The notes under the pieces are model-generated. The model did not search any database. It was given only the letters and a program-made list of their open reading frames with translations, and was not told the DNA's origin. A stretch of 64,000 nt of DNA. Source: Methanocorpusculum sp. (GTDB lineage Archaea > Halobacteriota > Methanomicrobia > Methanomicrobiales > Methanocorpusculaceae). Below, in pieces: positions 1-8,745 of this stretch (the stretch's first letter is position 1; the number at the start of each line of letters is the position of its first letter). The stretch spans positions 1-64,000 of the forward strand of contig NZ_JAUSPQ010000003.1 in NCBI RefSeq assembly GCF_030655665.1, written 5' to 3'. The position numbers were made by a program, and so were the translations under genes.

Positions 1-54
1 TTCAGCAATCAGAAAATGCATGTAGTCTACGTCAGTGGTCTTGGCAGGAGTCAT
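1..54 (-). CDS. Probable transposase, N-terminal 18 codons (runs off window)
   Basis: On the minus strand an ATG at 54 opens a frame that runs off the left edge. Its 18 residues include the stretch DVDYMHFLIAE, which resembles the N-termini of DDE transposases common in methanogen insertion sequences (a D-Y-x-x-F-L-I-A pattern). Only the first codons are visible, so neither the family nor intactness can be judged. The non-coding 55-372 stretch to its right would then contain the element end. The call rests on a short resemblance from memory and could be wrong. Confidence 0.35.
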   Translation of the reverse strand, partial: MTPAKTTDVDYMHFLIAE

Positions 55-372
55 GATAGTTGTACTGTGGTTTCATAAAGTACAACCTGAGAGTACGTGA
101 GCTTTTCGGTTGAGAGCACACCGCGTAAGTCCTATTAAAAATTAGATTCACTTCCCTCTCTTTATGACTCAAGCATAGAGATTAGATTTTTCTTCAATTA
201 TTAGATACATATGTTTTCTAATGTAAAAATTGATATTAATAATAAATAGAATAGTAATTTATAGTATTACTAATTTAAATTTATGTATGAATTTGCTATT
301 TTCCCTCCCTCTCTACACAATAACTGGAGAGCCATTATTTAGCTTGTTGATGTCCCGTTACGGAGAGGCTCT
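55..372. other. Intergenic region upstream of the importer operon, with 21-bp palindrome
   Basis: No gene is seen. From about 180 to 300 the DNA is very AT-rich and holds several TATA-like stretches. A perfect inverted repeat with 7-bp arms, TAGTAAT and ATTACTA around a 7-base centre, lies at 252-272. Its position about 100 bp upstream of the permease start fits an operator or promoter element. A purine-rich ribosome binding site (GGAGAGG, 362-368) precedes the GTG start of the next gene. Confidence 0.6.
252..272. promoter_or_regulatory. Candidate operator: perfect 7-bp-arm palindrome
   Basis: TAGTAAT, 7 bases, ATTACTA form a perfect dyad in the AT-rich leader of the chelate importer. Importers of this class are usually controlled by metal-sensing regulators such as DtxR or Fur types, so this is a reasonable site, but no regulator gene lies beside it and the motif matches no consensus I can name. 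Confidence 0.4.
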
Positions 373-1425
373 GTGAATCTACCAAAAAAAGAATTCAAAT
401 TAAAAACGCTACTGATCATACTTACCCCGATTGTTTTGGTCAGCATGTTGCTTGCTGTCGGTCTTGGACCGGTAAGCGTTAGTCCTGCCACAACGATCAA
501 TGTTATATTCAGTCAGTTTCCGATTCTCCAAAATCTTGTCAGCGGCAACTACACCCAACTCGATTACAACATTGTTTGGGGGCTTCGTCTCCCGCGAGTG
601 CTTCTTGGTTTTATCGTTGGGGCTTCACTTGCTGTTTGCGGAGTTGCTATGCAGGCCCTTGTTCGCAATAAATTAGCAGATCCTTTCGTTCTCGGGGTAT
701 CTTCTGGAGCCTCCGCCTCGGCCACTTTTTTTATGGTAACTGGGACATTTGCCTTCCTTGGTACATATGCACTTTCATTCAACGCATTTTTAGGAGCCGC
801 AGCATCTATCATTCTTGTTTATTGGCTTTCTCGAGTGAAAGGGCGCATCAACATTCCAACTCTCCTTCTTTCTGGGGTTGCTATAGCCATGATTTTGGAT
901 GCCGTAACAAAAACCATCGCTCTCAGTGCGCCAAATGCACTTGCCGTACACAATCTCGATTTTTGGATGACAGGGTCTCTGGCTGGTGCAAAATGGGGGT
1001 ATCTCACCATGCCCCTTGTAGTAATGCTTCTCTGTTTGTTCTACCTCACGATCCACTACCGGACCCTGAACCTTCTTCTCCTCGGAGACAATACTGCAGG
1101 CACGCTCGGTGTTACTGTGGGACGAACACAAAAAATGCTGGTCCTCATCTCCTCTCTTCTTGCCGGCGTTACAATCGCCGTTAGCGGCTCAATTGGCTTT
1201 GTTGGATTAATGATCCCTCATATCAGCCGGATGCTTGTGGGAAGCGATCACAAAAAAGTCCTGCCGTTATGTGTACTCCTTGGCGGGTTCCTTGTTGTTT
1301 GGACAGATGTAGCTGCTCGCCTCATCATTGCCCCTGAAGAACTGCCCGTAGGGATACTCACGGCAATCATCGGAGGTCCCTGTTTTATCGCTCTACTCAA
1401 AAGCAAAGCAGGAAAGGCGATATGA
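373..1425 (+). CDS. FecCD-family ABC importer permease (iron-chelate/cobalamin type)
   Basis: Transmembrane subunit of a type II ABC importer for iron chelates, haem or cobalamin. The 350-residue length and about ten hydrophobic helices fit the BtuC/FecCD family. Typical family segments are visible: LRLPRVLLGFIVGASLA near residues 70-87, GVAMQALVRNKLADPFVLGVSSGAS around 91-115, and the coupling region GSIGFVGLMIPHISRMLVG near 271-289. The GTG start at 373 is chosen because GGAGAGG lies just upstream. It overlaps the downstream ATPase by 4 bp (ATGA), so the two are translationally coupled. The exact substrate cannot be read from sequence. Confidence 0.92.
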   Translation: MNLPKKEFKLKTLLIILTPIVLVSMLLAVGLGPVSVSPATTINVIFSQFPILQNLVSGNYTQLDYNIVWGLRLPRVLLGFIVGASLAVCGVAMQALVRNKLADPFVLGVSSGASASATFFMVTGTFAFLGTYALSFNAFLGAAASIILVYWLSRVKGRINIPTLLLSGVAIAMILDAVTKTIALSAPNALAVHNLDFWMTGSLAGAKWGYLTMPLVVMLLCLFYLTIHYRTLNLLLLGDNTAGTLGVTVGRTQKMLVLISSLLAGVTIAVSGSIGFVGLMIPHISRMLVGSDHKKVLPLCVLLGGFLVVWTDVAARLIIAPEELPVGILTAIIGGPCFIALLKSKAGKAI

Positions 1426-2201
1426 TGACCAACAAATTAGACGTACAACATCTGTCATATGCCTATTATGATCAGGATGTTATCTCCGACATTGACTTAT
1501 ATGTTGCAGAAAACGAGTTCGTCGGGGTTGTTGGTCCGAATGGATGCGGAAAATCGACCATTCTTAAAAACATTTACGGTGCACTACATACGAATCGCGG
1601 CAGGATCCTGCTGGACAATGAACCCATCTCCCGCATGAATTCAAAACAAATCGCCCGAAAAATGGCAGTTGTAGGTCAGGAAAATGAATTTGACTTCGAC
1701 TTCAGTGTGAATGAAATGGTGGCGATGGGCCGATCCCCGCACAAAAAACTGTTCGATCCTGATACAAAAGAGGACGAAGACATCATCATGGGAGCACTGA
1801 AACGGGTAGGCATGTTGTCTATGATTGACAGAAAATACTCCACTCTCTCTGGTGGAGAGAAGCAGCGTGTTCTCATTGCCCGAGCCATTGCTCAACAGAC
1901 GGATTTCTTCATTTTGGATGAACCGACCAATCATTTGGATATCAGTTTTCAGCTGCAGGTTTGTGAAATAGTCCGGGGTCTTGGCGTTACGGTTCTGACA
2001 GCCATGCATGATCTGAATCTTGCGGCTCTCTTCTGTGACCGGATTTATGTTATCAAAGAGCATGAGGTGTATCGTTTTGGCACAGTGGAGGAAATCCTGA
2101 CTCCGGAACTTATCAAAGAGGTATTTGGTGTAACAGCCGATGTCAAAATCCACCCAGTTACAAAAAAACCAAATATTATTTTTATTCCGAATCTGCCGTG
2201 A
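1422..2201 (+). CDS. ABC importer ATP-binding protein (FecE/BtuD type)
   Basis: ATPase that powers the FecCD-type permease. Walker A GPNGCGKST is at about residues 39-47, the signature LSGGEKQRVLIARA near 142-155, Walker B DFFILDEPTNHLD near 161-173, and the switch histidine in TAMHDLNLA just after. Length 259 residues is normal. ATG overlaps the permease stop. The complex should act at the cytoplasmic face with the lipoprotein receptor encoded next; substrate is an iron chelate, haem or corrinoid by family inference. Confidence 0.95.
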   Translation: MMTNKLDVQHLSYAYYDQDVISDIDLYVAENEFVGVVGPNGCGKSTILKNIYGALHTNRGRILLDNEPISRMNSKQIARKMAVVGQENEFDFDFSVNEMVAMGRSPHKKLFDPDTKEDEDIIMGALKRVGMLSMIDRKYSTLSGGEKQRVLIARAIAQQTDFFILDEPTNHLDISFQLQVCEIVRGLGVTVLTAMHDLNLAALFCDRIYVIKEHEVYRFGTVEEILTPELIKEVFGVTADVKIHPVTKKPNIIFIPNLP

Positions 2202-2319
2202 ATGAGGTAGTATTCCCAGGCATTGTCACACAAATTTATAAATTAATATTACTGGGTAAATATTTAAATGTAATTAATAATCATATATTATGTTGTAAAT
2301 TAATTTTTGGTATGATAAA

Positions 2320-3276
2320 ATGATGAGAAAATTAAGTTTATTTACTGTCGCCCTCCTCTTATTGGTAGTTATATTTGGCGCGGGTTGTGTTGGAAGTAAT
2401 AATCAGGATGCTGATGAAAGTGATTATACACCAGTTACTGTGGAAAACTTTGGCAGAACTATTACAATTACCGAAAAACCGACCGCAGTCGCGGTTGCGG
2501 GTCCCAACTGCGCAGAGGTGTTTGTTGCGTTGGGTCTGACCGATATTGTTATAGGTAAATCCTGTGATAATCACTGTCTTGGTCCGCTGCCGGAATATGC
2601 TGATGGATACAACAGTATTCCTGAACTGACCCATGGATATCCAACCCTCGAAGCTGTTGTAACGAGCGGGTGTGATTTCCTGTATGCGATTGACTGGGTG
2701 TTTGAAGGAGACTTCACTGTAGAAGCTCTGGAGCAGTACGGTATCACCGTGTATGTTTGTGAAGCAACGGATTATGAAGGTGTTTGGAAGGAAATCAGAG
2801 AACTTGGTGAAATCTTCGAGGTTGAAGATGCAGCAGATTCCTTTATTGCTTCAGAAAAGGCAAGAATTGCTGCTGTAGAAAAAACTGTTGCGGGTCAAGA
2901 CACACTGAAAGTATTCATTTATGATTCAGATACCGGAAGCGGTGTTTACACTGCCGGTGCTCCAAATATTGAAACTACGTTTATAGAAACCGCAGGTGGT
3001 GTGAACATCTTTGATGATTTGAACAAAGCATGGGTTGGGGTTTCGTATGAAGAAATACTTGCAAGGGACCCAGATGTTATCATTATCCACGATTATGAAG
3101 AGGCAACCTACGAAGAAAACGTTGAGGCTCTGATTCATGATCCGATCTTATCTCAACTTGATGCTGTGAAGAACAAACGCTTTGTACGGCTATCTCTTGA
3201 ATCGGCTCTACCGGGTTCAAGAACCGCATATTCTATTGAAGTAATTGCAAAAGGAATGTTCCCGGAATTATTCTAA
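2320..3276 (+). CDS. ABC importer substrate-binding lipoprotein (periplasmic-binding TroA-like fold)
   Basis: Receptor for the importer encoded just upstream. The N-terminus is a lipoprotein signal with hydrophobic residues 8-20 and a lipobox ending GAGC at Cys23, so it should be anchored to the outer face of the membrane. The mature part matches the iron-siderophore/cobalamin receptor family: VTVENFGRTITI, then ALGLTDIVIGKS, and a second lobe with DPDVIIIHDYEE. It sits 118 bp after the ATPase, behind an AT-rich gap with TATA-like sequence near 2236, so it may have its own promoter. Two adjacent ATGs (2320, 2323) could both serve as start. Confidence 0.88.
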   Translation: MMRKLSLFTVALLLLVVIFGAGCVGSNNQDADESDYTPVTVENFGRTITITEKPTAVAVAGPNCAEVFVALGLTDIVIGKSCDNHCLGPLPEYADGYNSIPELTHGYPTLEAVVTSGCDFLYAIDWVFEGDFTVEALEQYGITVYVCEATDYEGVWKEIRELGEIFEVEDAADSFIASEKARIAAVEKTVAGQDTLKVFIYDSDTGSGVYTAGAPNIETTFIETAGGVNIFDDLNKAWVGVSYEEILARDPDVIIIHDYEEATYEENVEALIHDPILSQLDAVKNKRFVRLSLESALPGSRTAYSIEVIAKGMFPELF

Positions 3277-3292
3277 GATTTGGGTGATACCC

Positions 3293-3308
3293 TTATCTTC
3301 TTTTTTTT
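3293..3308 (+). terminator. Oligo-T terminator after importer receptor
   Basis: A pyrimidine-rich run ending in eight T (3301-3308) lies 25 bp after the stop, typical of archaeal transcription ends. Confidence 0.55.
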
Positions 3309-3725
3309 GTATTGGCATTCTTGTGATTTATGTATAACGGACGTTTTCTCTTCTCGTGAACGTTAGGTAAAGTCTGTGGAAATGATGCTTAGAGAAAGTC
3401 ATTTCCGTAATGCTGGTTTTGATCAAAAACCGTTTTCATCATTTTTCTGCAATCACAACATCATCATACAGACATCTGGTCATTTCTTAAGACATAGTAT
3501 TGGTGTAGTTATTCGGATCCTCCCCAATACTCCCTACAAAACAAATCTCAAGATGGAGGTTCATTTCAAGGTTGTATTCACACTCTTCTATCTATATGAG
3601 ATATATCTATACTTTACATTAATATCGTTACAAAACTCATGCATGTAGGATGTGAAAGTCTGAGACTTTCTTGCCGCCGCACGGCCCGGATACGCGCAAA
3701 TTAGTTATAATGGATGAATCAGTTT
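3309..3725. other. Gene-free stretch with hairpins
   Basis: No convincing gene. A 90-codon open frame (3376-3648) has no family resemblance or ribosome binding site and an unlikely composition. Two inverted repeats are visible: GGAAATGA/TCATTTCC at about 3379-3407, and GAAAGTC-TGA-GACTTTC at 3654-3670. The second could be a terminator or element boundary just ahead of the thrS remnant. Confidence 0.5.
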
Positions 3726-3959
3726 ATGAAAATTCTCTTAATTCATTCAGATAACACCGAGTTTGAGGCCCTCGCCAAAACGAAGGTGGCGGAGGAATCC
3801 TGAAAGTACTTGGTCAACGTCAGAGCAAGATCCGAGCTGAATAGGTTGTTTAAGATAACTATGTCTCTCGATGAATTTGTTGCCGAGGTCAGGGTAGAAG
3901 TAGAGTCCATGCCGAACCGTCCGATCTACCCAACAAAACGCATGGACATACGCGCATAA
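3726..3959 (+). pseudogene. Threonyl-tRNA synthetase remnant (N- and C-terminal ends joined, TGA between)
   Basis: The frame begins MKILLIHSDNTEFEALAKTK, which matches the start of the archaeal ThrRS editing domain (M-[KR]-[IL]-LLIHSD). After codon 25 comes TGA (3801-3803). The same frame continues with KYLVNVRARS and MSLDEFVAEV ending at TAA 3957-3959, resembling the extreme C-terminus of ThrRS (NVR-R segment, then M-[ST]-LDEFVAEV and a P-x-R-P motif). So about 550 internal codons are missing and the two ends are joined in frame. A working thrS must exist elsewhere. Assignment is by motif memory; the N-terminal match is the stronger half. Confidence 0.7.
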
Positions 3960-4023
3960 TATTATTGATTATCCCTTGCATTCAAGGTGGGCTTCACTTC
4001 GCTTCTTCACCGTTTTCAGATAT

Positions 4024-5403
4024 ATGATCCTAACCAGTATTCTCCGGCAGTATCTTCTGATGATCCTCGCGAGCATAGCTGTTTTTCTGGATTACCTGGA
4101 TACGAGTATCGTCTCAATTGCTTTGCCCACAATATCTTTTGAGCTTGGGGTGGGATCCTTTACGGCTTCCTGGGTGATGACATCGTATCTTCTTGCCCTC
4201 GGGAGCACACTTCTTCTCTTTGGGAAACTTGCTGACAGAACCGGACGCGAGCGTGAGATTTTCACCGCTGGATTTGTTTTGTTTACGTGTGCCTCCCTTC
4301 TCTGTGGTATCTCAGATAATATTGGCATGCTGATTGGTTTCCGTGTTTTCCAGGGAGTTGCCGCCGCAATGATGGTTTCTACGGCGACCATGCTGATCAC
4401 AACGCGCCTGCCGGAAGGTATTCGGGGTATTGGTATGGGGATCATTGCGACATCAGGGGGTGTTGCTCTGGCCTTGGGTCCCGGAATCGGCGGTGTCGTG
4501 ACCGAGTTCATCAGCTGGCACTGGATCTTCTTCATCAATATCCCTGTTGGAATTGTAGGGGTCTTTCTCGCTCTTTTCCTGATCCCAAAGTCGGAGGTAC
4601 GATCGTGTGCAAAGGACCCATTCGATATTTCCGGCGCTATCCTTTTGGCAGTTACTCTTGTTTCGCTTCTCACAGGTCTTGAACTTGGCGTTTCCAGCGG
4701 GTGGACACTCCCTGCGATTCTGCTTCTGATGATAACACCTGTTGCCGGTTTTCTCTTTATTCGGCGGGAACTCTCGCATCCCGATCCTGTTCTTTCAGCG
4801 AAGCTTCTCTTAAACAGAACTGTCATGTGGGCGTCTCTCTCGACACTGCTGGTAACGCTCGTCTATCTGGGTGTTGTTTATCTGATGCCCTTTTATCTGA
4901 CTGGGTCATACCAGATGTCCGTAGCATCGGCAGGGTTCGTGATGCTTCTTGCGCCGGTTTCGATGGCGTTCATTGGAATTCCTGCGGGTTCTCTCACGGG
5001 AAAATTTGGATGCATGCATCTCTGCAATACTGCTGCCGTAATTATGGCAGCCGGTCTTCTGATTCTTGTGTTCAGTGTCATCCTTACCAGTCTGCCGTTG
5101 CTGTTTGCCGGACTTCTTTTGCTTGGGCTTGGCATGGGACTGAATGAAGGGCCAAGCATGCAGAGAATCACTATTCACAGTCCCCGGGAGATGCAGGGGT
5201 CTTCGGGTGGTCTGATATTTACGGTAATGAATATCGGATGCATTCTTGGAGTGGCAGTGTTTTCGGTCGCGGCATCACTGGGGTCCGGGAGCGGTGAAGT
5301 GTATACTGATCAGGGTGTGGCTATTGCCTGTATTGTGGGTTTGACGGCAACGGTTTTTGCATATGCTGCCTCCCGTCTTGCACGTGACCAAATTCGCTGT
5401 TGA
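4024..5403 (+). CDS. MFS drug/solute exporter, DHA2 (14-TM, EmrB/QacA-like)
   Basis: Proton-coupled efflux protein of the inner membrane. About 14 hydrophobic segments are seen. Motif-A-like GKLADRTGRER lies between TM2 and TM3, and LDYLDTSIVSIALPTI in TM1 is the D-x-x-I-V-N-x-A-L-P signature of DHA2 members. The open frame extends upstream to a TTG at 3976 with no ribosome binding site; the ATG at 4024 is preferred, and ATG 4060 is also possible. It stands alone, behind the thrS remnant and followed by an oligo-T terminator. Substrate unknown. Confidence 0.88.
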   Translation: MILTSILRQYLLMILASIAVFLDYLDTSIVSIALPTISFELGVGSFTASWVMTSYLLALGSTLLLFGKLADRTGREREIFTAGFVLFTCASLLCGISDNIGMLIGFRVFQGVAAAMMVSTATMLITTRLPEGIRGIGMGIIATSGGVALALGPGIGGVVTEFISWHWIFFINIPVGIVGVFLALFLIPKSEVRSCAKDPFDISGAILLAVTLVSLLTGLELGVSSGWTLPAILLLMITPVAGFLFIRRELSHPDPVLSAKLLLNRTVMWASLSTLLVTLVYLGVVYLMPFYLTGSYQMSVASAGFVMLLAPVSMAFIGIPAGSLTGKFGCMHLCNTAAVIMAAGLLILVFSVILTSLPLLFAGLLLLGLGMGLNEGPSMQRITIHSPREMQGSSGGLIFTVMNIGCILGVAVFSVAASLGSGSGEVYTDQGVAIACIVGLTATVFAYAASRLARDQIRC

Positions 5404-5407
5404 TCTG

Positions 5408-5416
5408 TTTTTTTTT
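5408..5416 (+). terminator. Oligo-T terminator after MFS gene
   Basis: Nine consecutive T directly after the MFS stop codon, before the promoter region of the next cluster. Confidence 0.55.
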
Positions 5417-5524
5417 AATAAAAAACCCCGTATGTGGGCAATTTCAACGCATAAACTCCCATTATACATACCTTTATTACCTCAGGGGGAAATCAATAAA
5501 TTAAACCCTTTGGAGGAAAAAAAC

Positions 5525-7024
5525 ATGTCAGAACTCTACAAAAAGATGATTACTGAGGCAATGGCTGCACAGCATGCCGATGTCGAAGTGCTTAAAGAAA
5601 GACGTGGAAAGCATTTCACGCTCAAAGACGCCCGCCCCTATGTTGAGGCGGTTGCAAAGATGACCGTCGGTCCAAAACAGAGCGCTTCTGTCATCAATCT
5701 GCACAAAGACTCAGTGAAGACGCATTTTGACGTTCTCTCTGGTCTGACCAGACATGTCAGGCCCGAAGACGATCCTTTTGTTGAACATTATCAGACGCCT
5801 GTCGTTCTTGAGATCCTTCGGGACCAGGATGCAAAGTTTGCAAAAAGTCTGGAGATCTTTGCTGACTCGATCAAAACCCATGAGGCGATCATCGGTAAAG
5901 AGGCCGCACGCTGTTATGCAGGTTTCTACGGTCCCACCTGTGTTGTTGACTTTGCTCTGATGCCGGGCTCAACAAGCAATGTCGTCAATCAGATCCTCAC
6001 AAAAACCGAGATGCCGATCGCTCACAAGCAGGCGATCCTTGCCGCAAAATCATGGGGAATGAACACCTCATATGGTATTGGCGATCTCTTTGCAAAACGT
6101 ATTGAAGCCGGCGACTCTCTTGCCGAAGCCTCGAGAAAAGAGGTCCGTCAGCTTCAGGATCTCTACCGGAATCCGGTAGATGCTCAGGCGAAACTCATGC
6201 AAAAAGCAGGTATGAAATCCTTCTCCGCAAGGAGATATATGGAGAACTACCGTAAAGGCATGGAAAAAACCGTGAAAGCGGCCATCGATGACGGGGTCCA
6301 TTATGGAAATATCGCCACGATCCCTGCATACTGTGTAGGTGATGTGTCCCACCACATTTCCCAGTCAACATTCAACATGTGCAAGGATGATGTGATCATG
6401 GCAACTATCGAGGCGGTCACAAATGTCATCGAAAAGACACTTCTTGCCGCGATTCCAAGCATCAAAACACCCTACCAGCTTCTGAATGTGGCAACCGGTG
6501 CTTCTGCTGCGGCAACTGAGTATATTCTGGAGCTTGATGCATTCAATGCTCCAATGATCGTGGATCTTCTGACGAAGAGATATCACAACCTTGTAATGAT
6601 CAATCCGACCAGGGGGGCAGCTGCCGAACTGCACAACTGTGATTTCATGGATATGATCTACCGCGGATGGAAGATCCTTGATAAAGCCCAGAGAGTTAAG
6701 AATGGATCAGGTAAACCGCTCGTACCCAAAATTGATGGAATCCCCATCGATCTCTCACCAATCCATGAGAACGAAGTGCTCATGAACCCCCAGCGCTATG
6801 CATATCCGGCATGCGCCATCACCGTTCGTGCCTCTGCTCTTATGCGGCTTGCTGACTATCCGTGTCTTCTGACGAGTGAACCGATTACAGCAACAATGAT
6901 GACCAACATCATTGCGCTCGACAAAAAGACCGTGGCAGCCCCGGTGCGTTCCTGTAAGAGTTGTGCAACAGCATGTCTTGTCGGAGCTCGGCACCAGTAC
7001 TGCCAGTACCGAGAGGCTGTCTAG
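5525..7024 (+). CDS. DUF2193 family protein, methanogen-conserved, function unknown
   Basis: A 499-residue protein that I recognise as the archaeal DUF2193 family, whose members have about this length. No catalytic motif is known. The C-terminus is cysteine-rich: RSCKSCATACLVGARHQYC, a C-x2-C-x3-C plus a further Cys, which could bind zinc or an iron-sulfur cluster. Central region has VGDVSHHISQ and NPTRGAAAELHNCDFMD, likely conserved. The start at 5525 is set by GGAGG at 5511-5515; the frame is open further upstream but without signals. It abuts the DUF2180 gene (TAG then ATG) and leads a three-gene cluster ending in an aquaporin, so a role in solute or redox stress handling is possible but unproven. 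Confidence 0.85.
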   Translation: MSELYKKMITEAMAAQHADVEVLKERRGKHFTLKDARPYVEAVAKMTVGPKQSASVINLHKDSVKTHFDVLSGLTRHVRPEDDPFVEHYQTPVVLEILRDQDAKFAKSLEIFADSIKTHEAIIGKEAARCYAGFYGPTCVVDFALMPGSTSNVVNQILTKTEMPIAHKQAILAAKSWGMNTSYGIGDLFAKRIEAGDSLAEASRKEVRQLQDLYRNPVDAQAKLMQKAGMKSFSARRYMENYRKGMEKTVKAAIDDGVHYGNIATIPAYCVGDVSHHISQSTFNMCKDDVIMATIEAVTNVIEKTLLAAIPSIKTPYQLLNVATGASAAATEYILELDAFNAPMIVDLLTKRYHNLVMINPTRGAAAELHNCDFMDMIYRGWKILDKAQRVKNGSGKPLVPKIDGIPIDLSPIHENEVLMNPQRYAYPACAITVRASALMRLADYPCLLTSEPITATMMTNIIALDKKTVAAPVRSCKSCATACLVGARHQYCQYREAV

Positions 7025-7237
7025 ATGAAATGTTACGTGTGTGAGCATGAGGGGGTCGACCGGGATGCAACCGGCGTCTGTATCGTATGCGGCATGGGTC
7101 TTTGCACGAAACATATGGTTCGTTCCGATGTTGAGACCTGGGAGGGGGGGTACCCCTTCCCGGCAAAGAAACTGAAGCATCCGATCCCCCGGATACTTTG
7201 TCCTGAGTGCAGCAAAGCTTGGAATGGAGAAAAGTAA
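7025..7237 (+). CDS. DUF2180 small zinc-ribbon-like protein
   Basis: A 70-residue protein with paired cysteines: MKCYVC at the N-terminus, CIVCGMGLC in the middle and CPEC near the end, plus His residues in KHMV and CEHEG. This is the DUF2180 pattern from methanogens and suggests one or two bound zinc ions. ATG follows the DUF2193 stop directly and its own stop overlaps the aquaporin start (TAATG), so the three genes are read together. Role unknown; a regulatory or adaptor protein is plausible. Confidence 0.85.
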   Translation: MKCYVCEHEGVDRDATGVCIVCGMGLCTKHMVRSDVETWEGGYPFPAKKLKHPIPRILCPECSKAWNGEK

Positions 7238-7983
7238 TGGATCTCATTAAGCGTTCTCTCGCAGAACTCGTCGGCACGATGATCCTTGTGTTCATTGGCT
7301 GTGGGTCCGTCGTGATGATGCTGATGCTTGCTGCAGGTACGACTACGTCGACCTCATTCGACATAGGAATCGGAGCTCTTGGCGGAATGGGTGACTGGTT
7401 AGGTATCAGTGCTGCATTCGGTCTGGCTGTCGCAACAGTAATCTATGCACTTGGAACCGTGTCGGGTGCTCATATCAACCCTGCGGTGAGCATAGCTCTC
7501 TGCGCGATCCGGAAGTTCCCGGTGAAGGACACGATCGTATATGTCATTGCCCAATGTATCGGCGCAGCTATTGGCGCAGCGTTGTTGTTCCTTATTATCG
7601 GACCAGAATCGCTCAGTGTTGGCGGACTCGGAGCAACTGCCCCGTTCCCCGGGATCTCTCTCTGGCAAGCTCTCCTGGCAGAAATAGTTGGGACGTTTAT
7701 CCTCATGCTCGTGATCATGGGTGTTGCCGTTAACAAGAAAGCACCTGCAGGGTTTGCCGGTCTTGCAATCGGTGCGGCCGTCACTGCCGTCATCGTCGCA
7801 ACCGGGAACATTTCAGGCGGCTCGATCAACCCGGCAAGATCCTTTGGTCCTGATTTTATGAGACTGATCTTATCCGGATCTGATGCCCTCTGGACGACAT
7901 ACCCGATCTATATAGCCGGTCCTATTATCGGCGCCGTACTCGCAGCGTTCTTCTATGAGTTCGTTGCGGGAAAACCTGAGTAA
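7237..7983 (+). CDS. aqpM: Aquaporin (AqpM-like MIP channel)
   Basis: Six-helix membrane channel for water and small neutral solutes. Both asparagine-proline-alanine boxes are present: GAHINPAVSIA and GGSINPARSFGPD. Length 248 residues and the extended first periplasmic loop fit archaeal AqpM, which in Methanothermobacter conducts water and some glycerol. The open frame extends 10 codons upstream into DUF2180, but the ATG at 7237 overlapping the DUF2180 TAA is the natural start. Substrates such as H2S or CO2 have been proposed for the family; nothing here decides that. Confidence 0.93.
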   Translation: MDLIKRSLAELVGTMILVFIGCGSVVMMLMLAAGTTTSTSFDIGIGALGGMGDWLGISAAFGLAVATVIYALGTVSGAHINPAVSIALCAIRKFPVKDTIVYVIAQCIGAAIGAALLFLIIGPESLSVGGLGATAPFPGISLWQALLAEIVGTFILMLVIMGVAVNKKAPAGFAGLAIGAAVTAVIVATGNISGGSINPARSFGPDFMRLILSGSDALWTTYPIYIAGPIIGAVLAAFFYEFVAGKPE

Positions 7984-8048
7984 TCAGGAATACAATCCTA
8001 TTTTTTAATATGTTCTGTGAAAGCTGCAGTCGCTGGCTAAAAAAAGGG

Positions 8049-8630
8049 TTATGACCGTTCGCCGTAGATCCTTTTGATCTCGTGCGCCTCGGCGGTTTTG
8101 TCTTTTCTGGTAATGATATTTCCTTTCCGAAGTTTGATTCTTGTCACGCGGAACTGTCTGCCGCCAACGGATGTGATGTGATCAACTGTATAGACTTTGT
8201 TCCCTTCGACATTCTCGTAAAGCGGGATCGTTATGGCGCCTTTGTTCAGTGAAGCACGAATGATGACCTGATCGACAAGTCTGGCCCAGAGTACTTCTAT
8301 TTTTTCCGCAGGCAGTTTTTGTCTGCGTGCATTATTTTCCTCGATTGAGGTGACCTCAACACTGAAAGAATCTTCACCCACCTCCGCAACCAGATAATCA
8401 CCGACCGTGATGGTGTCTCCTTCAATCAGATCGATCGTTCCGGTGTGTGAATCATTTCCATAGCTTACTACGGCCTTTACGGTCAAAACCCGTGGTTCTT
8501 TCAAAGTGACCCGCATTACATGTCCGCAGACGGTACATTTTACAACTGCTTCCGGGGGCTCTTTCAGAATCTCAAAGTCTGTTTCCTCGCCGCAGACCGG
8601 ACAGTCGAGTAGTATGATATCGTTATCCAT
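8049..8630 (-). CDS. HVO_0476-family zinc finger protein
   Basis: A 193-residue archaeal protein with an N-terminal zinc ribbon (CPVCGEETDF then CTVCGHVMRV, two C-x2-C pairs at residues 10-13 and 33-36). The rest is beta-rich, with TGTIDLIEGDTITVGDYLVAEVG suggesting an OB- or barrel-like fold. It matches the conserved euryarchaeal family typified by HVO_0476, which is unstudied. It is convergent with the aquaporin and divergent from the DUF371 gene. Confidence 0.82.
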   Translation of the reverse strand: MDNDIILLDCPVCGEETDFEILKEPPEAVVKCTVCGHVMRVTLKEPRVLTVKAVVSYGNDSHTGTIDLIEGDTITVGDYLVAEVGEDSFSVEVTSIEENNARRQKLPAEKIEVLWARLVDQVIIRASLNKGAITIPLYENVEGNKVYTVDHITSVGGRQFRVTRIKLRKGNIITRKDKTAEAHEIKRIYGERS

Positions 8631-8745
8631 ACCTCATATGTTGTATTTTCAAGGAGATAAGCACACCCTCAAATTGAAAAGACATAACCCGTTTTTCTCT
8701 TACACATGTTATATCTGAGTTCACAGACAACACGTATTCAAGCGC

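Noticed and set aside
3376..3648. 90-codon plus-strand open frame
   Set aside because: No ribosome binding site, no family resemblance, Phe/His/Tyr-rich composition typical of a chance frame in AT-rich DNA.
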